Positions 1 to 11,300 of a stretch of DNA of 64,000 bases are shown here, in pieces. The position numbers and the translations under genes were made by a program. How positions within the stretch are numbered: the stretch's first letter is position 1; the number at the start of each line of letters is the position of its first letter. Under the pieces are notes generated by a model. It did no database searches, was not told the DNA's origin, and saw only the letters and a program-made list of their open reading frames with translations. This DNA comes from Oscheius dolichura (lineage: Eukaryota; Nematoda; Chromadorea; Rhabditida; Rhabditidae), in contig OW051496.1 of NCBI GenBank assembly GCA_932521035.1, positions 3,720,001 to 3,784,000 on the forward strand, in the 5' to 3' direction.

Positions 1-2641
1 ATATCTTCGTTAATAACCTCGTTGATGCATTCTCGCGAAGCAACAACCAGCAACTTTGATAGGATCTGATTGTCCTGTTTCTGGTTTCCCTGTTTGGCTG
101 CTTTCTAAAATACTTGAAAATTAGGGCATTACCTACAGTAACCTGAATATGCGCGGGTTTGATCTGCTTACGAATCGCCTCGCTCTTGCCGAGTAAAGTT
201 TCAATACAGTCGATATCATCAGTTCCAATGGCCTGGTTTAAAACATGATCAATGTTTTCCTCGTCCAGAAGGTTGTCACAACCCAAAGTAAGGAGATATG
301 CAAGGATAGAAAGGTTAACTGAAAAGATAAAAGAAGTGTGCTGAATGAAAAATGGAGAAAAGGTTGGTTTCCGCTCCTAAAACAAAAGGGTTCTCGTAGA
401 AAGGTTGCCCCGGTTCATTTTCGGAGTGGAAAGACTCTGACCATTTCCAGTTTTCAGCCTGAAGAGGTACTTATCGTCTTTGAGTAATGAATCCTTCCAT
501 CCGTAGTCGAAAAAGTCGAGAATCAATTTATTATCGCATTCATTCAGCCACTGCAACACATGCAGCTGGTCTGCCTCAACCGCCACATGGGCCGGACTGT
601 GGAAATTCACGTCCAGGACTCGTAATGATGCCCCTTTCCTATACAGAGCCTAAAGATGCGAATAAAAGGCCAAAGCAAGTGTTTAGATTACTTTGCAAAT
701 GTCCAGATCTCCCTGTCTACAAGCCAAGTGCATCAGTCTTTCGCCTTTCCATATTCCCGGTTCCCTAGATACCGTTTCATTTAGGAGGTTATCTAGGTTA
801 CTGTAGACCTCTTTACATCCTTCCAAATCTTGTAAACATTTCTGAAAATAGAGGACATTGTAGAAATCTAGACTACCGCCCTTGAGCTTACCTCCAAGTT
901 CAAGATATCGCCCATTTTGACGGCTGCTTGGAGCTTCTCAGCCAATTCAATTCTTTTATCGTATGGTAACTGTTTTCTTGGGTCAGAGCTCTTCAAAAAT
1001 GCTAATGTATGGTTAAAAAAAGAGAATCCATCTTATAACCTTCAGGATCCTTCAAATAGGCGGCAACATTCCTATATTTCCTCTCATCGGCCAATTTCGT
1101 CATCACGTCCTTCTTCCAAGCATCGCTTTTGCTATACAACGCTTGTAGTAACGGAACCCTGTCGTGTTCGACGATTCTCCGGTAAAAATTAACATCGAAA
1201 AGTTTCTCTGCTACCGCTGTCTTCATAAAATCCTCAGCAACTTTATTTAGGAATACTGTAATTCTCACATTTGACTCCTTCCCTTCAATCACTGACTTTT
1301 TTGGAGGGCCACATCCAAACAATCCTTGTATCCAATACAACAAATCTTAGCGAAGATTCCAGCCAAAACGGGACCGGGTTCTCTTTCGTCTCTCGACACG
1401 CTACAGTAATACAAGAGAGTGGCAAGTTGGACAGAATCGCTAAAAACGACAGATTGATATGAAACCAAGTAAAGCATAATTTTCTAGCAGTGTGGAACAG
1501 CATACCCCAGGCTTGTTCGAGATCTCGATTTCGTCTCGAGACGTCTCGATTTCGAGACAAAGGTTTTCCGCCGTCTCGATCTCGTCTCGAAATTTCGAGT
1601 GGCCGAGTACAACAAATTGCCTTATTTACTCCATTTTTCGGTGGGGCGAGCATTATCTTCTGTCTACATTTTTATTCTCTTCCATCTAATTGACAAATTT
1701 AATCTCTAGAACATTTTTGCGTAGTGTATTGAACCAGCAAGTCACGTTTTCCCCCTTTGACGGTATGGTTTAACCTCATTTTGATTTGACTGTGAAGGCA
1801 GACTCTCGCCAATTCAAGTCTTTTACCATGAATCGTATCCTTAGAACTGCGTAGAACAACTGCCGTAAACGTATTTATAGAAGACTGAATCAATATTAGA
1901 AGAGGCTTCGGAGAATAGTTGGCCAAAACGGTATACCAAAGCGGACGAAAGTCCATAAAAAATAAGTGATGAGTGCTATTCTCAAACGTATTGCTCCCTT
2001 TTTCACACAAAATATGCCCTCTATGTATTTGGCAGTCATAAAACAGCTCAAAATTAAAAGCAAAAATAATTTGACCACCGCGGGGATCGAACCATCGTCC
2101 TTTGGATTGAAATTTCCGTCTCGTCTCGAAAACTTTTGGGCACCTTCGTCTCGTCTCGATCTCGTCTCGGTCTCGAAAATCCCCGTCTCGCACAAGCCTG
2201 ATCCCCCGACGACCGACGGTGCGACCCCCCTTGCTCGAGCCATGTTACGTAACTCCGATTTTCTTCGACGCTTGCGCGCGCCTAAACTGGGATGTCGCGG
2301 TCCGCCCAGAACGCTAGGAAATTCCTAGGCGGCCGCCTACACACCAGTAGACGATTAGAGGGTTAGGGGGCTGTCGTTGATAAATAATATGACTCACTTC
2401 TTCCTTATGCAGGAAACAACGAATGTCTCATAGAGACCAATTAGCCTCTCCACGTTGTGTTCCTCTTCTGAGCTGAGAGTTCCTAAAACACGCAGGGTCT
2501 CTCCCTTGAAAGGGAAAACCAACCGAGATTCTCGAGATTGTTGATGAACATGTCCTCGTTATCCTCCAAAACGGCCGAAATCATCTTCCTCACCTGTTGG
2601 CTATTGGTGGAATTGTTCAGTTGCTCTAATTCTGCCTTCAT
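1..2641 (-). CDS. TRPA-like channel paralog 1, N-terminal part, cut by window edge
   Basis: Minus-strand multi-exon gene colinear with the complete TRPA-like gene at 8352-13003. Seen exons: about 2641-2400 (N-terminal helical segment), about 1345-1000, 780-640 and 610-424 (ankyrin-like region, e.g. SPAHVAVEADQLHVLQWL), about 300-130 and 110-1. The last of these aligns with the pre-membrane region of the other copy but is clearly diverged, so the gene continues left of the window. The block 424-1435 is almost identical to 11507-12518. The 5' exon lacks the first ~25 codons of the other copy; an in-frame ATG at 2641 could still start translation. A ~0.9-kb insertion (1441-2342) enlarges one intron. 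It could be an active paralog or a decaying copy; the channel part lies outside the window. Confidence 0.6.
424..1435. repeat. Near-identical block shared with 11507-12518
   Basis: About 1.0 kb of exons and introns matches 11507-12518 at a constant offset of 11083. I see only a handful of substitutions, for example TAATGAATCC against TAATGGATCC (Ser to Pro). Left of 424 the two paralogs differ strongly; right of 1435 copy 1 has an insertion and similarity resumes at about 2343. Confidence 0.85.
1441..2342. mobile_element. Insertion in TRPA paralog 1 intron with TCTCG-rich ends
   Basis: Copy 2 has only about 70 bases in this intron, whereas copy 1 has about 0.9 kb. The inserted DNA carries clusters of TCTCG/CGAGA units near both ends (about 1515-1605 and 2106-2200), a tRNA B-box-like GGTTCGATCCCC on the minus strand near 2083-2094, and a perfect palindrome TAGGCGGCCGCCTA near 2327-2340. 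No coding capacity is recognised. A non-autonomous element or replacement tract is inferred. Confidence 0.5.
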
Positions 2642-2730
2642 ATCTGGTGAATAGTCTGAATAAAATGGTTGGTAGAAAGGAGAAAGAAGTGTCTTTTGTT
2701 AGTGAGTTGTTCAGTTATGTGGTCTAAGAA

Positions 2731-2816
2731 TATGAGGAAATCGAGAAAATGAGTGTAGTGCATGCCAAAATATAGAATGAGTAATAAGACGAGGTGAGGA
2801 AAAAAGAGGACGCCTG
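2731..2816. repeat. Dispersed repeat, second copy at 15482-15585
   Basis: The stretch with AAATCGAGAAAATGAG followed by GAATGAGTAATAAGAC recurs with moderate divergence at about 15482-15585. Function unknown. Confidence 0.5.
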
Positions 2817-2879
2817 GAAGCAAATGCCATCCATAAAAGTTTGGAATATTAGGGTAGGTCCTAAGTTCGTAGAATTGCC

Positions 2880-3348
2880 CATAACTTTTGACTGGAGAGG
2901 GGTACGGCCAAACGGATTGGTGGTCCGGGTAGATTTCACCGAGAGCTATTAACCAACCCTTTAATTTTCGCTATAGGACCATTTCTCGAAAAAAAGCAAA
3001 AGAGAGTTTCGGCGAGCGCATCCGAACCCCTGACATCTCTATCCATGTCGCGCCACTTACCTGCTGCGTCATGGCGATCTCGCGACGGGACCCATTTCCC
3101 GAAAAACGGAGAACACCGTTAGAAAGAGGAGAAAAAGTTATGCTTCCCCCCAATACATCGAAAATTTGGAAGTGGCCGTCTTGTGGCCGAAAAACAGCAA
3201 AAAATGTTTTGGCGTGAACTTGAAACCCCCGGCAAAACTCGAGAAATGGTCCTATAGCGAAAATTAAAGGGTTGGTTAATAGCTCTCGGTGAAATCTACC
3301 CGGACCACCAATCCCTTTGGCCGTACCCCTCTCCAGTCAAAAGCTGTG
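2880..3348. mobile_element. Foldback element with ~107-bp inverted arms
   Basis: The left arm (2881-2988) is the near-perfect reverse complement of the right arm (3241-3348), including CTGGAGAGGGGTACGGCC at the outer part and CTATAGGACCATTTCTCG at the inner part. The ~250-bp centre has no coding sequence that I recognise but contains a weak tRNA-like stretch on the minus strand (around 3020-3070). This is the structure of a MITE/foldback element. Confidence 0.8.
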
Positions 3349-3689
3349 AAATGCAAATTTTCCCCGAACCACAAAAGTAAAGAAATGCCTTGTCAGTGAA
3401 AGAAACGAGATCTCGCCCTTTTAGGGTTTGAGAAAAAATGAGGAGGAGAAGTGAAGTGAAAAAGGACTTTTTGGTTCAAGAATAAGGCGGAAGGCCACTG
3501 TGACAGTTTGTGCGGTATGTTGCAAAAACACTTGGGGGATTTTGTCTCGTCTCTTTCAGGGATATTCTTTTCCCAAAGAGCAATGTAGGAAGCATAGACT
3601 GGATGTCTGCGGGATGGAAGCATCATAGTCTATAGTGTACACAGTAATTTTTCCCAGTTCCTATGGAGATTTCATGAATATTGTCTCGC

Positions 3690-4000
3690 AGGGCGATGCT
3701 GCCCTTTTTAGTGTCCTCCTCCAGGTACAGATCTCTGAAAAACTTTAAAAGATGTGTTCTTATCCTCCGTTTGCCAGCAGTCTTTGATGATTTCCTTCAA
3801 CGATTCATCGATATCCTGTCCAATTCCAGTCTCCAAATCCGGCCTGCATCCAGTATTTCTCATCCCCTACATCACTCACCTGGATCCGTTCTTCACAATA
3901 CTCGCATGGCAAAGCTGCCATATTTAGTGCCCTCCTTCAGGTACGGATCTTCTTTTCGATCTCAGCTGCCGTGAGACGCTTGTTTTGGCCATAATTATCA
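3690..4000 (-). pseudogene. Scrambled pseudokinase remnant, resembling copy at 16133-17554
   Basis: On the minus strand the pieces read, in order: a C-terminal kinase piece (KRLTAAEIEKK), fused directly to a DPYLKE exon, a stop-containing tail, an intron-like spacer, a subdomain XI piece (DIDESLKEIIKDCWQT), and then a second DPYLKE-type exon that still carries the upstream intron end (CTTTTAAAGTTTTTCAG). The order differs from the intact paralogs and the joins fall inside exons, so this cannot encode a kinase. It is a rearranged relic. Confidence 0.7.
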
Positions 4001-4009
4001 ACGGCCGCT

Positions 4010-4365
4010 TCGTACCACAGCCGAAACGAAAACGACCCGTTTCGGACGAATTTTTCTGCAATTTTGCGTGACCTTGTAAAAAATCAATTACAGCTTATAT
4101 TGATCAGTTTTCCTTATTCTTTGTGTTGCCTAACTTATGTGAGACACTCTTCTAGTAAAAGAACATCAAAAAGATGAAGAATAACGTAAAATTCCACCGA
4201 TAGAACATTTTAGCAATTCTGGTGGAAATTTACAACGTCACGCAGAAAAATTCGTCCGAAACGGGCGTGTTTGTTTCGGCCATTTTCGAAACGACCCTGA
4301 TCGCTTTTGGGTCGTTTTCTTTCGTTGCCGTTGCCATTTCGGATCGTTTCCAAAACAGTTTCGGC
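4010..4365. mobile_element. MITE with CCGAAACG-type inverted ends inside kinase relic
   Basis: The segment around 4019-4073 (with CCCGTTTCGGACGAATTTTT) is inverted at 4235-4281. The outer parts (GGCCGAAAC-like) also mirror each other to about 4365. The element lies between two pieces of the minus-strand kinase relic, apparently just after the conserved PAE of subdomain XI. No coding sequence is seen. Confidence 0.6.
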
Positions 4366-4700
4366 CGGAGCCCGTTCCTTGTTTTCCTCAGCTTTCCAGC
4401 AACCTCTAATGATATCCTTCAGCAATTCGTCGACTCCCTCGCCCAGTTCAGGTCTGTGTTCTTTGTCACTCACTTTCCTACCATACTCACCTATTTTCTT
4501 CTTTTGAAAGGTACTCTTTGAAACTTATGTTGTTTGCTTTGTTCTTCGGATACGGGTCTCTGAATAAAGTGAGGTGGAAGGGAATAGAATAGAAACAACT
4601 CCTGATGAGTGAGGAAGTAAAGAACCATTCCGTAACTCCAAACATCCAAGGGAAATTCATAATCGGCTTCATAATCGTTGCGGGACCCCTGAAAGGTATT
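4366..4700 (-). pseudogene. Inverted pseudokinase remnant, resembling copy at 17780-19517
   Basis: Minus-strand sequence closely repeats the last two exons of the plus-strand pseudokinase at 19160-19450: a piece with NFPWMFGVTEWFF in a shadow frame, the exon DPYPKNKANNISFKEYL, its intron, then GVDELLKDIIRGCWKAEENK. It is truncated upstream near 4700 and interrupted by a MITE downstream. It is a partial inverted duplicate, not a gene. Confidence 0.75.
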
Positions 4701-4785
4701 TTCGATCAGCTTTTTTCTCTTTCTGAGCCAGCAATGAAATCCACTATGCAGAGCTCTATGATCAAATGAAATACGAATGGTTCAC

Positions 4786-5310
4786 TTTTCTATAATAATA
4801 TGCGTTATGTGACCGAACTTTTTTTTGAGTTGAGAAATTGAGAGTAGGCTCATTCGAACCGATAATTTTTGCTGCGTACGACTGCACTTTTAGAATTTTT
4901 TGAAAGTGAGGAGGAAGCGAGCTTTTAAATTTCATTTTATTCAGCCCTTTTTTTTGAGCTATCGCGATGAGAGTAGGCTCATTCGACGACGCTTCTTCGC
5001 ATATTGGCGGTTTATTTTTTGCTAAGCTCTGGCGCGTAACAGTGACGAATCGACAGCACTTTACCAAAGTTAAGCCCTTTTTCTATAGCCGGCCGGGTTT
5101 GGTCAGCCAGCGGTCAAAAATGGTTTCGCTTTGAGTTTTGTCAAAGCCGGGGATCTCGACCAAAACCAGCGGCACGAGGATATTCTAACGCGGAGCATAG
5201 ACCCACGCCTACAACCCCCGCGTCGGCGGCCGCCGGCCGCCGTAGGCGCGGGGTGAGACTGGAACGCTAGCCTAGGCTCTTGCCCGCGAGCATAACTGGG
5301 TCAACCTAAC
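4786..5310. repeat. Dispersed repeat R1, copy a
   Basis: The first of four copies of a composite repeat. It starts near TCTATAATAATATGCGTTATG, contains GAGAGTAGGCTCATTCGA twice, then GGTCAAAAATGGTTTCGCTT and ends in a GC-rich tract with GGCGGCCGCCGGCCGCCG. Other copies: 5311-5516 (partial), 5517-6006 and 13108-13376. No conserved reading frame; possibly a non-autonomous element. Confidence 0.7.
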
Positions 5311-5516
5311 CTTTTTCTATAGCCAGCCGGGTTCGGTCAGCCGGCGGTCAGAATGGCCAAGCCTTTTCGTTTGTCAAAGCCAGGGATTTCGACCAAAACC
5401 AACGGAACGGAGTAGACCCCAACGCGGAGCCTCCGTCAACACAAATCAGGGGCGTCGGCCGGCCAAGGCGCCCCTTCCACAAGGGCGTCTTCCATAAAAA
5501 CTGGGCAAATCTAACT
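5311..5516. repeat. Dispersed repeat R1, partial copy b
   Basis: Contains the central and right part of R1 (TTTTTCTATAGCCAGCCGGG onward and GATTTCGACCAAAACCA), placed directly between copies a and c, so R1 is locally tandem here. Confidence 0.65.
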
Positions 5517-6006
5517 TTCTATAATAAAAGACGTTATGTAACCGACCCCTTTTTTTGAGTGAGAAAATTGAGAGTAGGCTCATTCGAACCGATAATTTTT
5601 GCTCGCCATCGTTTGCTGTCTTAAAAGATTTGGGAGTGAAGGCGTGAGGAGTAAGCCTAAGCCTCAAAGTTTCGAAAATTGGCACAACGTTTTTTGAGCT
5701 AGCGAGATGAGACTGGGGTCATTCGACGGCGCTTCTTGGCGTTTTCGCGGTTTATTCTTGGTTACGCTCTGGCGGGTAACAGTGAGGAATCGACAGCACT
5801 TTACCAAAGTTAAGCCCTTTTTCTATAGCCAGCCGGATTTGGTCAGCCAACGGTCAAAAATGGTTTCGCTTTTCGTTTTGTCAAATCCGGAGATTTCGAC
5901 CAAAACCAGCGGCACGGGGAGATTCTGGAGCCTAGACACACACATACAATCCCCGCGTCGGAGACTAGAACGCGAGCCTAGGCTCTTGCCCGCGAGCATA
6001 ACCTAG
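5517..6006. repeat. Dispersed repeat R1, copy c
   Basis: Nearly full R1 copy from TCTATAATAAAAGACGTTATG to CTTGCCCGCGAGCATAACC, with the same internal order as copy a but a shorter GC-rich segment. Confidence 0.7.
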
Positions 6007-6162
6007 TCGCAATTGATACTGTAAGTCAATTATTAGATTCTAAGGGGATGAGGAACTAATTTAAAACATAAAAAGTCGACTTCGTTGCCTCACTAATTTC
6101 TCTTCAAGATAGAGAGTGGAAAGACGGGCAGAAATTGATTGCTGTTATCAGCACGGGTTCTC

Positions 6163-6605
6163 AAGATAGATGGCCTTTTTGCAGTTTACAATTTTAAAAT
6201 TCCCTTAAAAGCCCCCTAAAAAGGAGGTCCAGTCAACCCTAGACAAACTTACCCAGTCCAACCCGGTAGTCGACTTCATGCCCGACTCGAAACCCTGATC
6301 CGAACTCCGCAACGGTCGTACCCAATCCGAACGGAAAAGGCTAAATCCGCACATTGTAAAAAGCAAATATCGACCATCAGATTCTGCTCCGGGGTCCTTC
6401 CGCCTTTCCATACACACACACACACACACGATACGAGCCAGTGTCCATAACTGGCATACCTCCTCCCAGATCTTTTCTAATCGAAGAAAGTGCTTCCCAT
6501 CGCGGAACAGTATAATGCAAGCAACCTTCTTATCTATTTCCCGTCAGATCATTCTTTTGAAACGTTATTTCCACGTCGCTCTTCACAAGGACCGTCGACG
6601 TCTTC
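6163..6605. repeat. Left arm of a long inverted repeat (partner 14525-14945)
   Basis: The sequence, including a CA microsatellite at about 6412-6428 and GGGTAAGTTTGTCTAGGG on the opposite strand, occurs as its reverse complement at 14525-14945. The arms are about 8 kb apart and enclose pseudokinase A, the complete TRPA-like gene and a Tc1-like element. Confidence 0.8.
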
Positions 6606-6608
6606 AAT

Positions 6609-8195
6609 ATGTCTCAAAGTCAAAGTTTGTCTTTTAATTATTCCTAAAAGCAATATCTTTCCTGGTGATCGAGTTTATTTCTATTCACGAGGTAATCTGG
6701 ACGAATGTACGAATGTCAGTGGCGATCCTCACTCAGTACGTTTCCACATCAAGACGAAGTTGAGCGATGTTTCCCAATTGAACGGGTCTGTTCGTTTTCC
6801 TAAAAATAGACCGATTATTGCAGGACATACTTACTCATTCCATTGCATAAGCGGACAATACAAGAAATGTTCGCTGTTAAGGATGATGAGGATCAAGGAG
6901 TGGCTGCGGCCACCAATCACCAACAGCTGAGAAACGTAAGGACTCTAAGAAGGATACCTGAGATGATGGCTGCTGTAGGCAAAGTTGTCATGCAGTTTTA
7001 TTTATTATAAAGTATTTTTAGAACCCACACAATGATCTTATGAAAATTCACGGCATTGTTCGATGGGGTAATAAGTGAGAGAGAAAAGGAAAATATGGGT
7101 CAAGTTATTTGAACTTTTCAGAAATACTGAACATATTACTGAAATGACCGACATGACAGAGGCTACTCATGCAATTTATGAGGACTGCGAACTTGGAACT
7201 ATTGAAGAGTGTAAGTATATTGTCCGTTTCCAACGGATATGCCACGATTTCGAATTTCGTATACCATCTCCGCTGTAAGGCCAGGTTTAAAGAAAGCTGC
7301 TCCCGTAGCGGGGGCGCAACAGATCCCGTGACATATCCATTGGAAGCGGACTATACAACCAGATCTTCTCAAGCGTATGGCATTACTTCTATACAGATTT
7401 CAAAACCCCACGAAGAGAGCCTCAGCCGCTCTTCGAATGGGCCTGCCAGTTGGCCTCTGCCGTATCGCATCTTCACAGCGAAGCAGTCGGCGAAGTTATG
7501 CATCGTCAGATTAATCCGGCATCGTTAGTCGTCCATTATACAGCTGTATACCCTTTTTAGAGTATATGTCTTCAAAGATGGCAAAAAGACGTTTGTAAAA
7601 TTGGGGAATATTCTTTTTGCAAGAAAACCATCAAACCCAGGCAGTACGAATGAGTAAGTCACCTCTTTGATATCCGCTTCAAGAGTGGCGTAGCAAAAAA
7701 TAGAAAAACAGAAAAATGTTCTGATTTTTATGATTTTCCGCCGTTCCTGGAGCACTACTATTTGAATATATAAACGTTATTTGAAGCCCCAACGAACGGC
7801 TAGCCTTCTCGGCTCCTGAGGCTCTATCCAACTCAAGCTCAGTCCAGTACGGCCTTCCCTCTGATGTCTGGAGCCTGGGTATGATCTTCTACTATATTGC
7901 GTATGGAAAGTCGGTCCAATTCATGTCATTTCTAATTTATACGATTCAGGGAGCCCTATACAAAGGAGGACTTACGATATGGCCGAATTACCCATAAACA
8001 AAATCTTGACAAGAATGAAAGGCGAGTACTGTAGAAGGAGTTGGAAAATAAAAATATAGACCTAACTTGGACGGAGATGTCGACGAACGGATAAAAAAAA
8101 TTATTCAGAAATGCTGGCAAACAAAGGATTCCGCTCGCCCCACAGCAGCCGAAATCGAAGCGGAGCTGAGAGAAATAAACCCGAGTGTCCTATGA
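6609..8195 (+). CDS. Pseudokinase-like gene, copy A of a local family
   Basis: Multi-exon gene paralogous to those at 16133 and 17780. Visible pieces: an N-terminal exon ending HIKTKLSDVSQLNG, a YLLIPLHK stretch where VAIK would be expected, NPHNDLMKIHGIV (subdomain III-IV), AIYEDCEL, a C-lobe exon WACQLASAVSHLHSEAVGEV, HRQINPAS in place of HRD-KxxN, VKLGNILFAR in place of DFG, SAPEAL, DVWSLGMIFYYIAYGK and CWQTKDSARPTAAEI. The catalytic Lys, HRD Asp and DFG Asp are all replaced, so it should be a non-catalytic kinase-like protein. A MITE (7217-7355) sits in one intron and one 3' intron appears to use a GC donor (AAAG|GCGAGT). The start exon is uncertain: ATG at 6609 is chosen by position relative to the paralogs. 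It may be a pseudogene. Confidence 0.6.
7217..7355. mobile_element. TATAGTCC-type MITE in pseudokinase A intron
   Basis: Terminal inverted repeats of the form TGTCCGTTTCCAACGGATATG and its mirror CATATCCATTGGAAGCGGACTATA flank ~85 bp. Same family as 18317-18617, 33093-33238, 62438-62572 and half-copy 20168-20206. It starts immediately after the 5' splice site GTAAGTAT. Confidence 0.75.
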
Positions 8196-8351
8196 TGTTT
8201 TGTTGACTTTAATATGAACTGTTATGCTTGAGACCCATTTATTTCGCTATTTACAAGATACTGTTACATTTTATGTCATCTCTCATTCAGTCCGGTATCT
8301 CAAAAATTATTTTCGTTATGACGAATCAATATATACACCACAGGATCCACT

Positions 8352-11300
8352 CTACTGTTCGGTCGATAATGGTGGTAATCTGTCCAGTATATCCCTAGTC
8401 CGCTTGTCCACTTCTCTAATATCCTTTTTTAATTCTCTGTTACTGGAATCTATTTCTTTTATGACGTCTATCAGGTCCCTGTTGCGTTTGTCCAGCTGGA
8501 AGATGACCTCTTTCATAAGATCCAGTGTCTTTGTCGTTTCCTCCCGTTCTTCTTGTCGTTTTCTCTCAAACTCGTCTCGCATTTCAACAAGATTCCCATT
8601 CATTTCCTGATAACATTTGTCAGATTACACGACACTTTCTAGGACCTACATTTATTTCCGAGATCGTTTCCTTGACTGATTCTTTCGATGCTTGCAATCC
8701 TAAGAGGACAAAGAGCCAGTTGATACCGCATCCTTGTGATAATCGGCGAAGTTTATTCAACAACGTTCTGTTTTCCATCGAAGGTTGTCGAGCTAGACCT
8801 TTGAGAAGGGTTTCATCTTCCTAAATATGGGAATTCTTGTTTGGTTATATACGAAATACATCTGTGACCCCAAAAGAATTTTTGAATGCTATTACAAAAT
8901 CATTGCGTTTCTGTTTCTGGCTTCTATACGGCTAAATATCTAACAAGGGGTAAAATTGTAGTGCTTACCTTAGAAGCTGTTCCCTTTTCTCCACTTTCAG
9001 CGTCGCTCCCCAAATTGCCGTGTCTTCTACACCTGAAACAGGCAGATATCCACTTCACAAACTGTATCAGCGTTATCCGTTCATAGAAACCTTCGGCCTT
9101 ACTCCAGAGTATTTCCAAATCTGCTATCAATTCAGCCTAAAGTGTACTGTCTCCTCTATCACCCAGGATTGACCCACCTGTTTCCGGAGTCGCCGTCCTT
9201 TGGAGTCGTCCATTATTTTGCTGATGTCATCTACAGCTAAACCAACCAGCAGGTTCAGTAGAAGAATATGCAAACAGATACAGAACACGAAAAAAACATA
9301 GTAAGCGACAATGCTCGGATACTCCACCGCCTCGAGAAGTCCAATATTTTGATGTGTTACACCAGGAGCCGTTGGAGGATATTGTGGACCGGTTGTTGGC
9401 ACTTGCGAAGGCGCTGCAGAACCCGAAGAAATAGGGGGTTCAGTAAAATTCGAAGAAACATCGGTGGTTGTGGGATTTTGAGCGTTAATGGTCGTGGAGA
9501 TGGCGTCAAATTCAACTAGTGCTTGTGAACTAAAATGATGTGAGGGCGTGCTCTGTCGGTTAATCTTACGACACTGATGGGCATTGTTGAGGGAAGAATA
9601 AACCATCAAAGTCGAATTCGCCTGTCATCATTGCCAATGTTTTACCAGCAATGGAAGGGAAACTTTGGAAAGGCTCCTGAAAGCAGAATGAACTTCAGCC
9701 TCTTTATGCTCACCGCTTTGTGGAACAAAGTATAAAACGCCGTACTGAAACAGAGAAGAAACATTGAAAACATCAACAAGATAGAGATAAATGTCTTCAA
9801 AATTGAGTAGAACATCTCCATGTACAGCCCCAATTTACTGAAAAGGGGAATAATGATTACTGGTAGCTAGAGATTACTGTACGAGCAGGGAAAGACTTAC
9901 GGTGGAATGATCTTCAATTTCATGAAGAGATCAGCCCAGGAGATAAAGAGACACAAGATGATGACGACCAGCTCCCATTGCTCCAAAAACTGAAATATCC
10001 GTACGTGTAGGTCGATTAGCATTCTTACCCGAAATAGTATAAAGAAAGATAAGACGTAGGAAACTGTCTCCACGCTATCTTGTGCATTAACAAATTGTGA
10101 TCTTTCAATACAGAATTCAATGATTTGTTTCACTGATAAAAGGATAGTCACGATCAAAAAACAGTACCACACGCCTAAATTTAAAGTTTCTGATTTTTAG
10201 AGTAACAAGGGAAAAAATTATTTCAACTAACCAATTCCAGAACCAGATTGATAATTACTGTCTGGTCCAACGGGAGCATTTCGTAATCCGTATGTCACAC
10301 AATACCAAGAAATACAGGCTAGGTGAATACAAATGAAAAGCACATCTAAAACAATTGGAGACGAATTCGAGAAGGGGGGTAGAATTTCTTACCAATGTAA
10401 TATGGTAGGATGGTAATCAAATTGTGCGCGATATATCCGGATACGGTAGGATGGTCCAACAGTCGAACATCTTTCAATTTGGACTGAATACAGTGTGGTT
10501 TAAAAACTTATATCCACCCCATTTTTCACGCATAACTTCTCATCATTAGATAAAATCGAAAATCTGAGGGTGCCATCTTATTTAGCGGTATGAAATACCC
10601 CTGGAGATCAGTTTTGAAAAAAAAAGGTACACGGCGTCGCCTCATGAGGAGGATCTTACTAATTTTGGTAATTTTCAAGTGGATCAAAATGTTATATCCA
10701 GTGTCATTTTGTGAGTACAAATACGAATTCAACACGGTTACCATAAAAGCCGATAAATTTTAGGGTTCCCTCGACAGTTCGAGTCAAAAAATTGTCAGTT
10801 ACTCCCCAAAGTACCCGTCTTTATTTTATCTAATGATGAGAAGTTATGCGGGAAAAATGGGGTAGATATAAGTTTTTGAATCACACTGTATTCTTTTCAT
10901 TTACCGGCAAAACCTTACTATTTCTTTGAAGATCTTCTTTCCATTTTTGTTGACTATAACATTGTTAGAATTGTGTTGGTTAAACCTCTTACCGTCTTCC
11001 CACGGGTTTACAAATTTGGAAAAGACCACTGGAAGCGCTTCTGGGCATTTCTGTCTCCAACCTTTGAGACAGAATTTCTCGTCATTCTCGATGATCTTTT
11101 CGATACATTTTTTCGGAGCCGCAGCAAGAAGCATCGATAAAAGTTGATCATCTTTTTTAGCCGCTTCCTAAAACAATAGAAATATGGATCAGGACTACGG
11201 TAACCTTGAGCTGATGAGGTGTAATCCGGCTACGAACTTGCTCTCCCTTTAGCAACGTGTCAATACAGTTATAGTCGATATCCTCTGCTCGTAAGGCCTG

